From contig JAIVFJ010000125.1 of assembly GCA_025765615.1 (NCBI GenBank), positions 124,001-188,000 of the forward strand: DNA of 64,000 bases. The letters run 5' to 3'. Below, in pieces: positions 55,954 to 64,000 of this stretch. How positions within the stretch are numbered: position 1 is the stretch's first letter; the number at the start of each line of letters is the position of its first letter. Origin of the DNA: Zopfochytrium polystomum. Taxonomy: Eukaryota; Chytridiomycota; Chytridiomycetes; Chytridiales; Chytridiaceae. A model generated the notes under the pieces. It was not told the origin of the DNA, searched no databases, and saw nothing but the letters and a program-made list of their open reading frames with translations. Both the position numbers and the translations under genes were made by a program.

Positions 55954-56117
55954 CACCCCCGCAATAGAAAGAGAGGGGGCAACTGTTTCTCCTGGAGTAC
56001 ATGGCTGTCCAACAATGCCAGCCAAGCAGTGGGACTCGAACCCACCCATGTACCCCCCTACACTTGTGAAAACCTGCATGAACCCACAAGTGTAGCTGGA
56101 GAAGCCAGAGAGAGCCT

Positions 56118-58239
56118 TTAGACTAAGCGTTGTGCTGATTTGAGCGTGGGCACCACGCTTACACCTTGGAGGTCGGCGAGACTGCAAATTCCCATCAGTG
56201 ATGCAAGCTTTGCATGTTGAGCTGCGGGAAGAGCTTTGGTGAGAAGGTCGGCAATCATCTTGTCCGTTGGGCAATGAATGAGTTGAACCTCCTTTTTCTC
56301 CAACTGGTCCCGTATGAAATGCAACCTCACGTCAAAGTGTTTGACCCGACCATGGTGTATTGGATTCATAGCAATAGCTATGGTTGAACGATTGTCTTCA
56401 AAAACAGTAGTGGGCTTATTTAAATCCATACCCAGCTCCTGGAAGAGCATTCGTAGCCAGATTGCCTCTTTGATGGCCTCAGTAAGGGAGAAGTATTCCG
56501 CCTCAGTTGAGGACAAAGCGACAACTGATTGTTTCTTGCTGTACCATGTAATAGCACCCCCGCAAAGCATGAACACATGCCCTGACCTTGACTTGCGTCC
56601 ATCCTCTTCAGCATAGCTGGCATCAGCGTAGCCATGTGGTTCATCCCACTCTGGGTAAGAAATACCCGCAGCTTTCTCTACCTCTGGGAGCGTTGCATTG
56701 GTGATGCATGTCATCTGGGAGTCTCCCTTTTGGTAGAAAAGTCCATGATCCCAGGTAGCGCGGACATATCGCAGCAATCTGTCAAGCGCAAGGGAATCTG
56801 AATGGGTTGGAGTGGACTGGTATTGTGCAAGTGTATTCACAGCATACGCAATGTCAGGGCGCGTCAAGTTTGCAAGGTAAGCAAGTTGCATGAGTGTGCT
56901 TCGGAAGTATTCCGACTCTTTTTGTGGAAGTTTTCCAGAGTCCACATCGTGCATCCATGTCGTGGACATGGGAGTTGCTTTGATTTTGACAGGTAAGCCT
57001 TCATCGTCACACCAGTAGTTTGCTTCCTCCAAGACATGCTGTGTGTAGTTTTTCTGTCCAATAAAGATTCCATCTTTGATTTTCTCAACTTGAATGCCAA
57101 CAGCAACTTTTGGGTTGAGGTCCTCGCGGATTTTGAACTTTGATTTGATCAGAGAAAGAATTTTGGCAATTTCTTCTTCAGTGTGACTGAAGATGAGGAT
57201 GTCATCTACGTATAGAGTGATGATGGTCTTGACCTTTCCATCAGGGTGCCTTTGCACAAAGACACAGTGGTCAGTCTTCAATTGCGTAAATCCAATTTCT
57301 ACTAGGAAGTCGCGGATTGTTTTGTACCACTGTCGACCAGACTGGTGCAGTCCGTACAGACTCTTCCTGAGTAAACAGACAAGAAGTATCCCGTCTGCAC
57401 CACGTATCTCAAAGCCTTCTGGTTGTTCCATGAAGTTTTCAATGTCCAGTTTGGCGTTCAAGTATGCAGTTTCGACATCAAGGCCTGCAAGTATGAGGTC
57501 AAACAGCAACGAGATAGCAAGGATTGCCCGTATGGAGGAGCTGCGGACGACAGGGGAGAAGGTCTCATTGTAGTCCTGACCAAAGATCTGAGTGTAACCC
57601 CGACCAACAAGGCGAGCCTTGAAGCGTTCAAGGTACCCTTCACTGTCAAACTTGTAGGCAAAAACCCATTTGGGCTTGAGTATCTTACGCCCTTTAGGTC
57701 GAGCCACTAAGTCCCAGACATGCTTTGACGTGATCGAATTGATCTCTGAGAGTTGAGCTGCCTTCCAATACTTTGCAAAAGGAGAACGCATGGCCTCTTT
57801 ATGCGAAGCAGGGAGTGGCGGTAAGTCCCGCTGGTGGATCGTTTCTGTTGGATATGCTGTGACTTCCTCCAGCTCAAGCACAGTGTGTGCTTTGAGCGTT
57901 TGGTAGAGTTCACAAAATTGTCCCCGTGCTATCCGTAGTTTACGAATTCTTGCAGTTAAAGCGCGGAGTGTTTTCCGACTGTAAGTGGAAGGACTTGTGG
58001 CAATTGATGGTTTTGTTCGTAGTTTACAAAGGTTTGCCTTCAATGCCAGGTAGTCACGTAAACCTGATGGCTCTCGTGGTATGATTGGGGGATTTGTTGC
58101 CTCCCCTGTTGACTCTGGCAAAGCTAGAATGTCAGGGGAAGTTGAGCGCTCCCTAGGAGGGATTTCCTGTTCATCAGGTATTGACTCTGGTTCAGAATCA
58201 GAAGCGTCGTATAGCATACCCGGCTGTAGATCTCCCCCC
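56118..58239 (-). CDS. Ty1/copia Pol, reverse transcriptase and RNase H part
   Basis: An open frame of about 700 codons. RT motifs in order: HVWDLVARPKGRKILKPKWV, ARLVGRGYTQIFGQDY.ETFSPV, DVETAYLNAKL, EQPEGF, KSLYGLHQSGRQWY and the catalytic YVDD at 57201-57212. RNase H follows with YADASYAEEDGRKSRSGHVF, SSTEAEY, EDNRS and HFDVRLHFIRDQ, then LIHCPTDKMIADLLTKAL. These make cDNA from element RNA and remove the RNA strand. The frame is intact from the RT side up to the LTR insertion at 58240. Upstream residues (SDSEPESIPDEQE) belong to the variable linker between integrase and RT. It stops at 56118, about 165 bp before the LTR. Confidence 0.93.
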
Positions 58240-59463
58240 TGTTGAGATTCGACCCACGGGGTACACTACGCCCGTTACTGATGATCCCTTTGAGAACTCC
58301 ATCCAATCACATTGGATGGGGTGTTTGAAGGGCTCAGTAGATTCAATACTTGAATGGGGCGCTCGGAAGGGCTAATCTGTTCTCAATAAAAAGAGATAGG
58401 CAAAGGCGGCTGTTGTTCTAGCTTTGTTCATCCTACCGGTAGGAACAATGCAATTAGAACATGCACAAAAACGCGCAAACTACGCACTCTGCACATGTAA
58501 CACAGCACAGCAAGCATGCAGAAGCAGTGTACCACTGCCCCAGGCTCCGGAATTCCGCTCTCTGCACCGGAATTCCGCCCTTTTGCATCGGAATTCCGCT
58601 TCCTGATCTGGAATTCCTCTCTCTGCACCGGAATTCCGCTTCCTGATCTGGAATTCCAGCTTTCCTGCTGTGCTGTGCAATCTGAGCAATGCAACAGGCA
58701 TTTAGGAATCAGGGATTGCACCAATCACTGCATTTCTAAAAATGAGATAAAAACTGAGCTCACCAGAGATTGCACCAATCATTGGATTTCTAAAAACAAG
58801 GAAAAAAGCGGCTTGTTTCCCAAACAAGCTTCCTGATTTGGAAACAACCAAACCAATTTACAAGCAACTGTTTCTCAAACAAGCTGTAAATTGGTTCCTG
58901 GTGGTACTCAGCCCAGACAAAGTGCTCAGCCCAAGGTGGTACTCAGCCCTGGCTGGTACTCAGCCCTAGGTGGTGCACAGCCCAGGCTGGTACTCAGCCC
59001 TGGGTGGTGCTCAGCCCAGGCTGGTACTTAGCCCTGGCTGGTGCTCAGCCCTGAGTGATGCCCAGCCCTGGGTGGTACTCAGCCCTGGATGGGTACTTAG
59101 CCCAGGCTGGGGGTTGGTGCTCAGCCTGTTTTATCTCATTTCTGTGGCCTGCTCTGTGCAGCCCACTTCTCCCTCTGTTTTCTGATGGCTCCAACCTGCA
59201 GGAGTATAAAAGCAGCAACCTCTCACAGAGATCAAAAAAGGAATCCAACCCCCTCCTTGCTGCTTTGACAGAATCCAGTGCAAAACAAGCCACTCTCTCT
59301 TCCTCCATTTGCTCTCTCTTCCATCTCTGCCCACTCACTCCTCTCTCCTCTCTACATCCTCTCACTCCTCTCCCTTTTCCATCATCACTGCTCTCTCTCT
59401 CTCTCTCTCTCTCTTCATCCCCACACACACCAAGTCCCTCCAGTCCTGGGTGGGATTTCATCA
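58240..59463 (+). mobile_element. solo LTR (c), plus orientation, inserted in the copia pol
   Basis: A complete 1,224-bp LTR from TGTTGAGATTCG to GGGATTTCATCA with TATAAAAG near 59206. It is flanked by CCCCC at 58235-58239 and CCCCC at 59464-59468, the 5-bp target duplication usual for copia elements. Taking out the LTR and one copy of the duplication leaves integrase and RT frames in register. It contains the same six-site GAATTC array as LTR (b). Confidence 0.9.
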
Positions 59464-59468
59464 CCCCC

Positions 59469-60700
59469 TGTGATTCTGCAGGTGGTACATCGTCTTCTTG
59501 TGAGTCAAACAGAGCGTCAGGATGTGTCACATCTGGATCAGTGGACATAGCGGGGGTATGCAACGAGGAGGAAAGATATTGGAAATCCTGAGCTGTGGGT
59601 TGGACTGGTCCCCATTCCTTCAAGCGGGAGTCATGAAGGAACTGTCTCCAGTTCCGCACAATGCCAGGAAAAACATTTTCGTGAAAGGAGACATGGAAGT
59701 GTTCCGATATTCTCTGAGTTTTCAAGTCGTAGACTACTGGAAGAGTGTTTCCTTTATACCCTAAGAATATGCCTGGCGCCCCTTTGTCAGGATGTTTAAG
59801 TGTTCGCTTTTCCTTTGGGATACGGTGGATAACCAAACAGCCAAAGGTGCGGATGTGATCAACATTTGGCTTTTCACCGTACCAAGCTTCATAAGGTGTT
59901 TTCTTAGTGTAAGAGTGGTAAACCCTGTTCTTGATGTATGCTGCGTAGCGGACTGCATAGACAAAGAAAGAGTGGGGCAATCGTGACTCTAAGAGCATGC
60001 AGTGTGCCATGTCTTTGAGAGTGTTGACCTGACGTTCTACCAGCCCATTGAATTCCTTGGTGAATGCAGGACTAGGTTCTAAAACAATAGGAGGGTGCCG
60101 AGTATTGGCCCAAGTTTTGAATTCTCCATCTTTGAAGATTTCCCCCCTGTCACAGCGCACAGATGTGATATGTTTGCCATGTTGTTGTTCAAACCTTTCG
60201 ATTGTAGACCGGAATCTTGTGGGCGCGTCGGACAAAGAGTTGAGGAACTCAATATCAAGCCAACGGGTTGACTCTTCCACAACCAGTTGCCAATGTTTTT
60301 CACCATGGTGTCCACGTGCGGGCAGTGGGACAGCATCAGTGTGTAAACGACCAAGCAGTGTGGTGTTTGGTCTGGAAGTGGAGTGGATAGGCGAAGCTTT
60401 CAATTTCCCAACATCACATGTCACGCAGGGAATGTCATGAATGAGGAAAAATGAATGACCAACTTTATTCAGATTTGACCAAGTACGCTTCAAAGAAGAT
60501 AAAGACAGGTGACCAAATTTCTTGTGAAGAGCTCGGACTGCTTCAATGTTCTGAGGGTTTGGTAAAGGGTCTGGGTCAGTTTGACTTAAAGTTGGAGTTG
60601 CAGTTTGCAAAGGAGCAGTTTGCTGTTGCGACTCACCTGGGGCGTCCCCCGAAGGAGTCGGCGCGTCCCTTCCAAGTTCTGCCCTGTCGAGACCAGTATG
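59469..60700 (-). CDS. Ty1/copia Pol, integrase part (interrupted at its 3' side by the solo LTR)
   Basis: The zinc-binding start HKKFGHLS with CVTCDVGK is followed by the catalytic D,D-35-E series: LHTDAV, RCDRGEIF and EFNGLVERQ. Then come NRVYHSYTKKTPYEAWYGEKPNVDHIRTFGC and FLGYKGNTLPVVYDL, typical of copia integrases. The enzyme inserts the cDNA. The frame runs on into the solo LTR and would end there, producing a chimeric tail from LTR sequence. At its 5' side it is out of frame with the protease part; a single-base change in the G run near 60690 would explain this. Confidence 0.88.
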
Positions 60701-62130
60701 TCCCCGTCAGAAGAGAAGGGTCCACAACATAAACATTTCCTGTGTCCCTGTGAGCAATGGTAAAGTCTGAACCATGTACCCGAGGGTGCAATAGGGCTGT
60801 GTCTGCTGTGAAAGTCACGTTGTGACCTGTCTGCCGCACGATTTGCTGAACTGAGAGTAGAGTGTCTGAGAACTCTGGCACATAGAGCGAGTTCCTCATG
60901 ATGAGAGCTCTTCCGTTAACGAACAGGGTGAAGTCGCCCACTCCAGTGGCAGTTGTAAAGCCGTCAGCTGTTTTGATCTGCTGGGAGGTGGGCCGCAAGT
61001 TTGTGAAGTGCTCTTCACAAGGCGACATTGTCCTGGAAGCCCCAGAGTCAAGGATGACCTGGTGTGGGTTGCCGCCAGCAAGTCTTGCCATCAGCGCAGT
61101 CTCATAGATGCGGCGGTAGGTGACGTTGCGGTAGAGGAAACGTCCAGATTCGTACATCACTTTGTAGCCGACGTTTGAGACAATGTTGTCAGTGATCCAG
61201 TCTGGATCCATTCTGCCGTCAAGAAGTGTAACTGTGAGTTCCACTTCAAATTCCTCCTCCACCTCAACGGCCTGGCATGTTCCAATTTCAAACTCCCGTG
61301 CCGCAAGTGCCCTTTCTACTGAAAGAAAGTCGTCTAGAGCTGATGTGTCTGCAAGGCGCGCAGCACCCTCAGTACTGAACTCCAACATTTCGACGTCTTC
61401 TGCTTCAGTAGGCGGTGGTGGAGTATCCATCCTGTAGCATTTGTGGGGAGGAGAATCCTCAGAGGCTGCGCAAGAGGCTTGGTGGTGTTCTTTAGCGGCC
61501 ACCTCACGTGCAATCTTGGCAGTCTCAGTAGCTTTCTTGGAATCAGCTGGCGTGGCCTTGGCTTCTTTGGCGAGTGCAGGCTGCTTGCCCTTGGCCTTCT
61601 TTGCAGGGCGAGCCGGCTCTGACTTCCCGTGAGGGAACTTGAGGCATTCCTCGCGAGAGTGTGAGACCCAGATTCCATGAAGGTCACAAGTAGGCTTGCC
61701 GTTGAGTGCCTCACCGATCTTGCGCTTCTTGGTTGCCACTGAGGTCTTTGCTGAAGCAGCTGTTTCCATCTCAGAAGTGCCATGGTGAGCAGAGTGTCTG
61801 CTGTTCTTCTCTTTGCTTTGCTGGTACAGCGTGTGGCAGTTTGTCAACTCCTTGACGAGATCGCTGGTGTTGGCGTAGCCTGACAGCCCCTTGAGAAGAT
61901 TTTGACGAACGCCAGAGAAGATTTCATGTCCAGGCAGCGTTTTCCCTTGCTTTGTGGATGATGGCAGAACGCAGGATGTTTGTCACACCCCTGCAAGTGG
62001 TGGCAGTACATTTGAAATGCTTTGGCCAATCCGTGACCAGTGTGGTCAGAGTGGTGTACCACTCCTGGACTGCCGGACCAGAGTCTCTGGGTTTTGCCAA
62101 ACGACTGTAAGTCGCAAGCCACTTGTCCTG
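60633..62130 (-). pseudogene. Ty1/copia Gag-protease, truncated and frameshifted
   Basis: Contains the gag C-terminal part with a C-x-x-H-x-x-x-x-x-H-x-x-x-x-C element (CDLHGIWVSHSREEC), Lys-rich text (KSEPARPAKKAKGKQP), and the aspartic protease motif ILDSGASRTMSP near 61050. An extra base in an A/T run at 61940-61943 (four where the plus-strand copy has three) breaks the gag frame. The 5' end of gag is missing: at 62127-62130 the sequence jumps into LTR (d). The frame stops at 60633, short of the integrase frame. Confidence 0.88.
61285..62130 (-). repeat. left arm of head-to-head inverted repeat
   Basis: Reverse complement of 63156-64000 with only a few differences by eye (for example Leu/His and Glu/Gly codons in gag) plus one single-base indel. 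The spacer between arms is 1,025 bp. Confidence 0.92.
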
Positions 62131-62465
62131 TTTTATCTCATTTCTGTGGCCTGCTCTGTGCAGCCACTGCTCCCTCTGTTTTCTGATGGCTCCAACCTGC
62201 AGGAGTATAAAAGCAGCAACCTCTCACAGAGATCAAAAAAAGGAATCCAATCCCCTCCTTGCTGCTTTAACAGAATCCAGTGCAAAACAAGCCAATCTCT
62301 CTTCCTCCATTTGCTCTCTCTTCCATCTCTGCCCACTCACTCCTCTCTCCTCTCTCCATCCTCTCACTCCTCTCCCTTTTCCATCATCACTGCTCTCTCT
62401 CTCTCTCTCTCTCTCTTCATCCCCACACACACCAAGTCCCTCCAGTCCTGGGTGGGATTTCATCA
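62127..62465 (+). mobile_element. LTR (d), 3' part of the 5' LTR of the plus-strand copia element
   Basis: Matches the last about 340 bp of LTR (c), including GGAGTATAAAAGCAGC and the CT tract, and ends at TTTCATCA (62465). The first about 880 bp of the LTR are missing. The junction shares CCTG with the gag sequence on its left. Confidence 0.9.
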
Positions 62466-62678
62466 CAAAGCTACCTACAAGCCGTCGGCCACACTCGTAC
62501 GCTCGAACAGGGCCCTGCTGCTCTTACAAGAAAAGGGTTTCTGACTCTAAACAAGACCAACCTGTCTGTGAGCACCGGCTCACCAGCTACTTTAAGGCAA
62601 CAAAGGGCTCTTGGCTCTCTACAAGAAAAGGGCTACCGCTCTAAACAAGTCCACTGGTCCACCAAGCCGCTACCTAGC
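62466..62678 (+). other. leader of plus-strand copia element
   Basis: Between LTR (d) and the gag ATG. No primer-binding site starting with TGG is visible next to the LTR; priming by an internal tRNA region, as in some copia elements, is possible. The words CTCTAAACAAG and ACAAGAAAAGGG occur twice. Confidence 0.5.
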
Positions 62679-64000
62679 ATGTCTTCTTCGACCCCCAAGG
62701 CTGTCCGCTTCTCTTCTTACGGCTACCAGGCTTGGGAACTGCATGTGGAAGAAGTCATCAAGCCGGTCATGGCATACAATCTTGTTGCCAGCTTCCTCAA
62801 GCCTGATTACTTCGGTACGTTCAACGAGCACTGCACCAAGGTCGGCATCGGCGCTGCTCCTCCCAGTATTGGTTCTCCCCCTGAATCCTCTGCAACGGCG
62901 GAGGCCAAGGCTGCGTACAGTGAGATGTACCGTCTGCACCACGCTGCCCTTGACAAGTACCACACTGGTATACGCCAAGAACACAAGACCTACAGGGAGC
63001 TTGAGGCCCAACACGACAAGGCGGTTGCTACCCTCGACTCCTGCTCGCGCATTGAGGATGTGCGCTCCATGAATGCGGCAAACATCACCAACTGCGCTGA
63101 CCGGTACAAGTGGCTCAATGACAAGTACGCCCTGCAGGACCACACTGGTTCACAGCAGGACAAGTGGCTTGCGACTTACAGTCGTTTGGCAAAACCCAGA
63201 GACTCTGGTCCGGCAGTCCAGGAGTGGTACACCACTCTGACCACACTGGTCACGGATTGGCCAAAGCATTTCAAATGTACTGCCACCACTTGCAGGGGTG
63301 TGACAAACATCCTGCGTTCTGCCATCATCCACAAAGCAAGGGAAACGCTGCCTGGACATGAAATCTTCTCTGGCGTTCGTCAAAATCTTCTCAAGGGGTT
63401 GTCAGGCTACGCCAACACCAGCGATCTCATCAAGGAGTTGACAAACTGCCACACGCTGTACCAGCAAAGCAAAGAGAAGAACAGCAGACACTCTGCTCAC
63501 CATGGCACTTCTGAGATGGAAACAGCTGCTTCAGCAAAGACCTCAGTGGCAACCAAGAAGCGCAAGATCGGTGAGGCACTCAACGGCAAGCCTACTTGTG
63601 ACCTTCATGGAATCTGGGTCTCACACTCTCGCGAGGAATGCCTCAAGTTCCCTCACGGGAAGTCAGAGCCGGCTCGCCCTGCAAAGAAGGCCAAGGGCAA
63701 GCAGCCTGCACACGCCAAAGAAGCCAAGGCCACGCCAGCTGATTCCAAGAAAGCTACTGAGACTGCCAAGATTGCACGTGAGGTGGCCGCTAAAGAACAC
63801 CACCAAGCCTCTTGCGCAGCCTCTGGGGATTCTCCTCCCCACAAATGCTACAGGATGGATACTCCACCACCGCCTACTGAAGCAGAAGACGTCGAAATGT
63901 TGGAGTTCAGTACTGAGGGTGCTGCGCGCCTTGCAGACACATCAGCTCTAGACGACTTCCTTTCAGTAGAAAGGGCACTTGCGGCACGGGAGTTTGAAAT
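62679..64000 (+). CDS. Ty1/copia Gag(-Pol), plus-strand element, continues beyond the window
   Basis: An uninterrupted frame from the ATG at 62679 (MSSSTPKAVRFSSYGYQAW) to the right edge. N-terminal gag text (WELHVEEVIKPVMAYNLVASFL, YSEMYRLHHAALDKYHTG, LTTLVTDWPKHFKC, LLKGLSGYANTSDLIKEL) is followed by the CDLHGIWVSHSREEC zinc-knuckle-like motif and a Lys/Ala-rich segment. Gag forms the virus-like particle. The frame is intact where the minus-strand copy is broken, so this element may be the more recent one. It is of fungal retrotransposon type. Confidence 0.9.
   Translation, partial: MSSSTPKAVRFSSYGYQAWELHVEEVIKPVMAYNLVASFLKPDYFGTFNEHCTKVGIGAAPPSIGSPPESSATAEAKAAYSEMYRLHHAALDKYHTGIRQEHKTYRELEAQHDKAVATLDSCSRIEDVRSMNAANITNCADRYKWLNDKYALQDHTGSQQDKWLATYSRLAKPRDSGPAVQEWYTTLTTLVTDWPKHFKCTATTCRGVTNILRSAIIHKARETLPGHEIFSGVRQNLLKGLSGYANTSDLIKELTNCHTLYQQSKEKNSRHSAHHGTSEMETAASAKTSVATKKRKIGEALNGKPTCDLHGIWVSHSREECLKFPHGKSEPARPAKKAKGKQPAHAKEAKATPADSKKATETAKIAREVAAKEHHQASCAASGDSPPHKCYRMDTPPPPTEAEDVEMLEFSTEGAARLADTSALDDFLSVERALAAREFE
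63156..64000 (+). repeat. right arm of head-to-head inverted repeat
   Basis: Pairs with 61285-62130. The window ends within the arm, so the full arm length is unknown. Confidence 0.92.

Noticed and set aside
56031..56047. tRNA-like B box (minus strand GGGTGGGTTCGAGTCCC)
   Set aside because: No matching acceptor stem, A box or anticodon arm can be folded around it; at most a tRNA-derived fragment next to the copia 3' LTR.
59045..59468. C-terminal 140 residues of the integrase frame as a new domain
   Set aside because: This text is the antisense reading of the inserted LTR, not part of the original polyprotein.

Overview
The window reads as nuclear DNA of an early-diverging, probably zoosporic fungus (Chytridiomycota or Blastocladiomycota grade). 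Genes are GC-rich and cut by many short spliceosomal introns (GTGCGT/GTGAGT donors, CAG/TAG/AAG acceptors, mostly 45-140 bp). Fungal signatures include a Zn2Cys6 regulator, Bfr1, an HDEL-tailed PDI and a glyoxylate-cycle malate synthase. Three features point away from Dikarya: a three-finger ZC2HC1-type protein (a family linked to cilia), a SCAMP, and ankyrin-like repeats ending in paired tryptophans, as I recall them from zoosporic fungi. The placement is inference; no rRNA or tRNA gene is present to test it.

Layout. 1-6.0 kb: three minus-strand housekeeping genes (Zn2Cys6 factor running off the left edge, Bfr1-like, PDI) and a doubtful ORF. 6.3-8.3 kb: an F-box-like gene with an uncertain model. 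8.6-13.4 kb: ethanolamine kinase with a 5-nt exon, then malate synthase with a TATA box and a CSRE-like site. 13.6-16.9 kb: a coiled-coil protein and the ZC2HC1 protein. 17.7-25.9 kb: small low-complexity protein, secreted M14 carboxypeptidase, RidA-family enzyme, ankyrin-like protein, and a secreted His-rich/acidic protein. 26-30.3 kb: a broken Mug135-like gene, flavin-reductase-like protein, ankyrin protein, HIT zinc-finger protein with an RGG N-terminus. 30.9-33.1 kb: an unknown gene and its decayed copy. 33.7-39.4 kb: three tandem type-B carboxylesterases, two of them pseudogenes. 39.7-45.7 kb: PRELI/Ups1, NAA50-like acetyltransferase, a 782-aa conserved fungal protein, SCAMP.

From 46 kb rightwards the DNA is mostly mobile-element derived: an LTR-like segment, long microsatellites, a small secreted-protein gene, a truncated TauD-like fragment and two decayed gag-like copies. 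At 53.6-64 kb lies a Ty1/copia complex. A minus-strand copia element (gag/protease, integrase, RT/RNase H) is split by a plus-strand solo LTR of its own family with a CCCCC target duplication. On its left are two fused LTRs. On its right it meets, head to head, a second copia element on the plus strand that runs off the window.

The cellular genes do not form one pathway. Themes are secretory-pathway function (PDI, Bfr1, SCAMP, secreted hydrolases), phospholipid metabolism (ethanolamine kinase; PRELI/Ups1 lipid transfer) and C2 carbon use (malate synthase). The most unusual signals are in gene structure: a 5-nt microexon, a 21-nt exon coding the PDI active site with an identically placed intron in the second active site, and candidate introns of about 35 bp or less.
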